Assembly: GCA_964017065.1 (NCBI GenBank) | Contig: OZ024791.1 | Location: 6,004,547-6,068,546 of the forward strand | Reading direction: 5' to 3' | Origin: Haliclona indistincta | Lineage: Eukaryota; Porifera; Demospongiae; Haplosclerida; Chalinidae | DNA: 64,000 nt | Shown here: positions 60,001-64,000 of the stretch, piece by piece | Position numbering within the stretch: the first letter of the stretch is position 1 | How the letters are laid out: the number at the start of each line of letters is the position of its first letter | Translations under genes and position numbers: made by a program | The notes under the pieces: model-generated | The model's input: only the letters and a program-made list of their open reading frames with translations | What the model was told of the DNA's origin: nothing | The model's database searches: none

Positions 60001-62923
60001 GCCAAGTGCGGGAGCATTGTAAGCACCATCGCTCGGCAGATCCAATGACAGGAGGTCACCAATGAGACTCTCACCAGCTGGAGGAGGCGGAGCAACCACA
60101 CCTCCTCCACTGCCAGCAGTAGCAGTCTCACTGCCTCCAGTAGCAGCAACAGTCTCTGGAGGAGACACCTCAGTAGGCTCAGCCAGAGGTCTGAAGAGAG
60201 AGAGTAGTAAGAACAGCAGACATTATGGTTAGCAACTCACTGTTTTGGACGAGTATCCAGTGTGATTTTCCTCACAGGCACTTTTCCCTCAACAAAGGCA
60301 CTTGGTGGTTTATGGTAGACTGAGGCTAGTGTGGAGATATGGCAGATGAGCTCCTCTAGGAGCGTTGGCTCCAGTAGGTCAGTCTCCTCTGAGATTACAG
60401 GCTTCTCTGCCAACACCACTTCCTACAATAGCAGCAGAAGTAGAGTCAGAGAGAGCAAGAAGGATTGATTTGACAAACCTTAGCTGCACCAGGGTCAGTG
60501 GACAGAAGACGCCAATAGATGTAGCCACGATCACGAAGATCAGGATTGTCACTGTCCTGTGAATGGTATCAATACATAGTGCACAGGTCAGCCGTCAGAT
60601 GTACCTGAGTGGCGAGGCTGAGCACACTCTGCACCAGCTCTTGTGTGTCGGCTGGTCTCTTGAGGAACACTTTGACAATTGAAGTGAGCAACTGTAGCTG
60701 GACCTAAGAAACACAGAGTCTAATAACATAGCTGGGTTTTCATTGTGTTAGTTCATTGATTTTTTTCGCTCAGACATTAAATGCAACATACCTGAGGGTT
60801 CTCATCATGAAAGTTCTCCATGAAAGACTGCAGTATCTCTTCAACTGAATCAATACGATCACAGTACTCTCCCAGAATCCATATCATGGAGGCTCTGAGA
60901 CACAACAAAACTGATGAGTAACACTGCTGTGTAAACATACCGAGCCTCAGGCTCATCAAGAGAGTCTAGATTCTCACACAATTCACTGATCATGCCTTCA
61001 TACTGGTTAGGATACTTCCTGAAGACATCCTGGAAATAAAACAATAAAACATGGAAGATTGAGGGATTGTGCAGTACACACCTTGATGACAACAATGGCT
61101 TCCTGAACCACATAGGTGACCTTGGTCTTGATGAGCTCCAACAGAGTAGCCACACACCTCTCAGAGTGAGCCTGAAGCACACACAAGTAGTCAATAAAGG
61201 AAGACAGCAAGAAAGAGAAAACTTCTCACCTCTACTTTGATGGCACAGCGACCAATGGCACGAACCGACTTGCGTACAAAGTCAACATCCACTTCAGTTG
61301 AATATCTAAGAGAGGATTAGAATGATGAGGACACACAGAGATGCTTACTCTTTCAGTTCAGACAGTACTGGACCAATGTTCTGTGAGTTACAGAGTCGAA
61401 TCATGATGTCCAGTTTTTCTAGTTTCACGTAAATAGGATCGTTATACTTGACAAAGAACACCTTGATCTCATCCTTCAGAATGTCTGGCCTGTGGAGAAG
61501 ATGAAGGTAAATGAGTACAGTAGATGTGTACTGACCGTTTCTGGACAATAAGGTTGATGTTACGAAGAGCCACAAACTGAATCTCTGGTTCAGCAGACAA
61601 CAGAGTGACTGAAACACGAGGAGAGAGAGAACGAACAGGTTACCATGAGCAGAGAGGTCAAGAAACACTCACCTAGTGGAGGAGCTAGTTTGCGAATGAG
61701 TGTGTTCATGAAAGTGGTGTCCTGAGGCAACCTTTCCATCATCTGCATCAGCACCTAAAGCACAACAGTCATCATCACTACTGTCACATAGTCACTATTG
61801 TCACAACCCTCAACTATCCATCCTCACTACTGTCACACTATCACAATAGGCACATACCTTGACAGAGGAGAGCACTACCGCTGCATTAGCATGGGACAGT
61901 CGAGGAGTGACACGTTCACAGATACTGAGAAAAAGTGTAAAGAAGCTTGATAAAGATCAAAAGCGTTGATACCTCTGAGCCTCTCTCTCATCACGTGGTT
62001 GATAGAGAGACAGTGAGTCCAAGATGAACACCTGGCCCCACTCTGTGCACTCATTGAGTGCAGTCAGTAGCTTGTTAATGGTGGGGGAGTCCAGGTCACC
62101 CAGCAGGGCAGCCGATGGGGATGTCTCTCCTATCTCAGCCAAAGCTGCAATAGCATTAGCAACCACCTAAAGACAGAGAGACAGTGATAAGAGGGAATGC
62201 TGAGTCTTGCATTGTTACCATGGGGATTGAATCAGAGAGGAGCTCTTTCAGCAGCTCTATAAACCCCTGGTCCTCCACAAGTTGAGAGTTGATGTCGTGT
62301 AGCTTAGCAACACACACGGCAGCTGTCTTACGCACATAGGGATCCTCATCCTGTAATTATTACACAGTAAATCATAAATATTGTGCAAAACACATTGGTC
62401 TTATGCCGTACCTTGAGGCACTTGCGTAGAGGCTCACACAGATACTCGGTGATCTTGTCCACTCGTATGCAGCCCATGGTACGCACAGCCAGTGCACGGA
62501 TGAGTGGATTACTGTCCTCACAATCCTGACAAGAGACAAACAAAGAAACACGATTGAATATAGTGAAAAGATATTGTAGACATAATGTGCACATACCTTA
62601 GCAAAAGTGTTGACAGCAAGAATAGCTAGGTCGGGCTGAGATTTAGCATAGTTCATAAGGTACAGATAGACTAGTTTCTTGAGCTCCAGACTGTCAGTCT
62701 GCATGCAGTTCACCACATCAGGGAACAGAGAGCTGACATCTTTGCCAACAGTCATGCTTGCTATGATCTTCTTTATGGCTTCCTTCTTACGCTCCTTCTT
62801 CTCACTTTGTAGATCCAGTCGGAGCTCAGCAAGCTCACCTATGGAAAAATGACGAGTGCAATTGGAAGTGACTACTAATACCAAACCTTTCTTAGTGGTG
62901 GTAAAGTATTTTGAGTCGGACAT
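57057..62923 (-). CDS. AP2B1: Beta adaptin, AP-1/AP-2 large subunit
   Basis: Large beta subunit of the clathrin adaptors AP-1/AP-2. Start [14 protein letters not shown]; armadillo/HEAT trunk: [120 protein letters not shown]. Hinge with the clathrin box [12 protein letters not shown] and Gly-rich repeats; gamma-adaptin-ear-like beta sandwich ([20 protein letters not shown]) and platform ([32 protein letters not shown]), ending DIIKN (human SILKN). About twenty-three exons. AP1B1 and AP2B1 are vertebrate duplicates; one gene probably serves both complexes. The penultimate intron (57280-58901, 1622 bp) is by far the longest and contains a pseudogene on the other strand. Confidence 0.95.
57375..57440. 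repeat. 33-bp tandem repeat in beta-adaptin intron
   Basis: Two 33-bp units (57375-57407, 57408-57440) share TCACTGTCTACATG and end CAGTGA; each unit is itself bounded by the inverted pair TCACTG/CAGTGA. Confidence 0.75.
57501..58794 (+). pseudogene. Phosphatidylserine-decarboxylase-like protein, disrupted
   Basis: Intronless relic of a pyruvoyl-type PSD-like decarboxylase of the kind common in fungi and some bacteria, with an N-terminal PSD-associated domain: [56 protein letters not shown], then [66 protein letters not shown] and [10 protein letters not shown], where GGS is the self-cleavage/pyruvoyl site. It is broken by in-frame stops TAA 57624-57626, TAG 57981-57983 (a conserved Trp position) and TAG 58353-58355 (a Tyr position), and by a frameshift near 58442. 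The remaining frame is well conserved, so decay is recent. It lies antisense in a beta-adaptin intron. No poly(A) tract follows it. A typical mitochondrial PSD it is not. Confidence 0.88.
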
Positions 62924-63241
62924 CTTGTAGGCGGTCACGAGGATTCCTGTGTTTTGTCACAACACAACTCAAATCCTGCAGAATACGGTTAAAGTTATAT
63001 AGAAACTCTAAATACAGCTTTGTCGCTTTCCTACCAAGATTTTCACCAGCAAAATTAGCTAAGGAAACAGCCCTCGACAACTCCGACTCGCTCCGACAAG
63101 CAAAAAATGGGAGGAGGACCGTCTCTAAATAAGCAAACACAAGGAAACCGTAAATTCTATTGTGTAATATCTAAAACCTGCCCCACCCATATCTCCAGCT
63201 ATAGCAATCTATATCTGCACTGACCTGCAGACCATATTCAC
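62924..63241. promoter_or_regulatory. Divergent beta-adaptin/DapA-like promoter region
   Basis: 318 bp between start codons. A minus-strand open frame from 63140 overlaps it but shows no family motif and is taken as 5' UTR sequence. CCCCACCCATATC (63181 on) is a CACCC-type box. Confidence 0.45.
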
Positions 63242-64000
63242 ATGGCTATTGCTGCAACCAGGCTCCTATCGAGTAAAGTCTTTTCAGCTCATATTCCTTC
63301 TCTCTGTTCCTTGCGCGCAGTAATTCCAGCCAAAATGAGTGGTTTAGCAGCAGGAAGGCTTCCTGATGGCGTTTATCCCACAATGATCACACCAATGCTC
63401 AACGACGAGAGAAAATCAGTAGATTGGGAGGGCCTGGACGGTGAGTATAATGAAGCAGCTTCCAGCATACTAGCATATTTGAAATGCAAACGTTACATTT
63501 CCATTCTTTGACTTCCTCAGTTCTCACTGAATGGTTCATCAAGTCAGGTGTTGCAGGTCTATTCACTGTTTGTCTTTCTAGTGAAATGTTCCAAGTGAGA
63601 AATAACAAAAGTGTGCATCTATGATCTATCACACAATGTTTTGTTTGTCTGCTGCAGCTTAGTAATGAGGAGAGACTTCAGGTTACACAAAGGGTGGTTG
63701 ATAAGGCAGCTGGTCGTGTGCCAGTGGTTGCTGGAGGTAAGGCATTTGAGCAGTAGATGCTGTGATTTGAGCTAGTTTCTCTTTTAGCAACATTTGAAGG
63801 TAATCTAGAGGAACAGGCAGAGTTGATGAGGGCTATGGGTAAGATTGCGAGTGCAACTGTCATTATAACCAATCAAATTGCTAGGATGGAGGATGTTAGT
63901 AACCATCCATCTCTTGTGATTTTCATTGCTATTGTGTATTCAGAGTGATGAGGTGTGGCTTGGTAATGCTCAGAGACTGTTAGACATGACAGGTGATATA
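63242..64000 (+). CDS. DapA/NAL-superfamily lyase, probably mitochondrial (5' part)
   Basis: Class I Schiff-base aldolase family that includes dihydrodipicolinate synthase, N-acetylneuraminate lyase and HOGA1. Exon 1 starts MAIAATRLLSSKVFSAHIPS, Arg/Ser-rich without acids, a likely mitochondrial presequence, then GRLPDGVYPTMITPMLND. Next exons: LTEWFIKSGVAGLFTVCLSS, EMFQLSNEERLQVTQRVVDK, AGRVPVVAG, ATFEGNLEEQAELMRAMGK, SATVIITNQIA, EDSDEVWLGNAQRLL. The SSEMFQLSNEER block replaces the usual GTTGE(S/A)..L..EER motif, a subtype I associate mainly with bacterial DapA-like proteins. The Schiff-base Lys and catalytic Tyr lie past the window edge, so the substrate cannot be assigned. Confidence 0.82.

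Overview
The window is nuclear DNA of an animal with a compact, AT-leaning, intron-rich genome. Almost every gene is a clear metazoan orthologue (ORAI, merlin, Mondo, BAP1, MTMR3/4, a FET-family RNA-binding protein, SPATA22, IFT22, DYNC2I1). Most introns are roughly 45-100 bp with GT..AG ends, and neighbouring start codons are often separated by only 60-220 bp. Unusually small introns and intergenic gaps, plus the mid-level divergence of the proteins from vertebrate orthologues, suggest an early-branching animal. A demosponge of the Amphimedon type is my best guess; this is inference, and species identity cannot be proved from the sequence alone.

Layout (strand): SSRP1 (-, cut by the left edge), UFD1 (+), CaMKK (-), FET protein FUS/EWSR1/TAF15 type (-), RNF34/RFFL-type E3 (-), THOC5 (+), POLR3D (-), GLE1 (+), IFT22 (-), probable CENP-O (+), VPS29 (-), MTMR3/4 (+), two tandem BHMT-like methyltransferases (+,+), THOC6 (+), ORAI (-), histone H3 (-), a Nudix-like/EF-hand/PPP phosphatase (+), a DUF1295 membrane protein (-) with intronless BAP1 (+) nested in its intron, SAMD15-like (+), a secreted avidin-like protein (-), DYNC2I1/WDR60 (-), SPATA22 (+), merlin/NF2 (-), Mondo/MLXIP (+), AP-1/2 beta adaptin (-) with a broken phosphatidylserine-decarboxylase-like pseudogene (+) in its intron, and a DapA-superfamily lyase (+, cut by the right edge). 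Genes largely alternate in strand, so most promoters are shared divergent ones and most 3' ends face each other, in one case with apparent transcript overlap (THOC5/POLR3D).

The genes do not form one pathway. mRNP biogenesis and export is represented by THOC5, THOC6, GLE1 and the FET protein; cilia by IFT22 and DYNC2I1; membrane traffic and phosphoinositides by VPS29, MTMR3/4 and beta adaptin; calcium by ORAI, CaMKK and the EF-hand phosphatase; growth control and chromatin by merlin, Mondo, BAP1, SSRP1 and H3. Non-genic features of note are three TA-flanked or foldback MITE-like elements (one nested in another inside a BHMT intron), a 17-nt microexon that rescues the FET reading frame, several first coding exons of only one to five codons, and recurrent CACGTG boxes in the short promoters.
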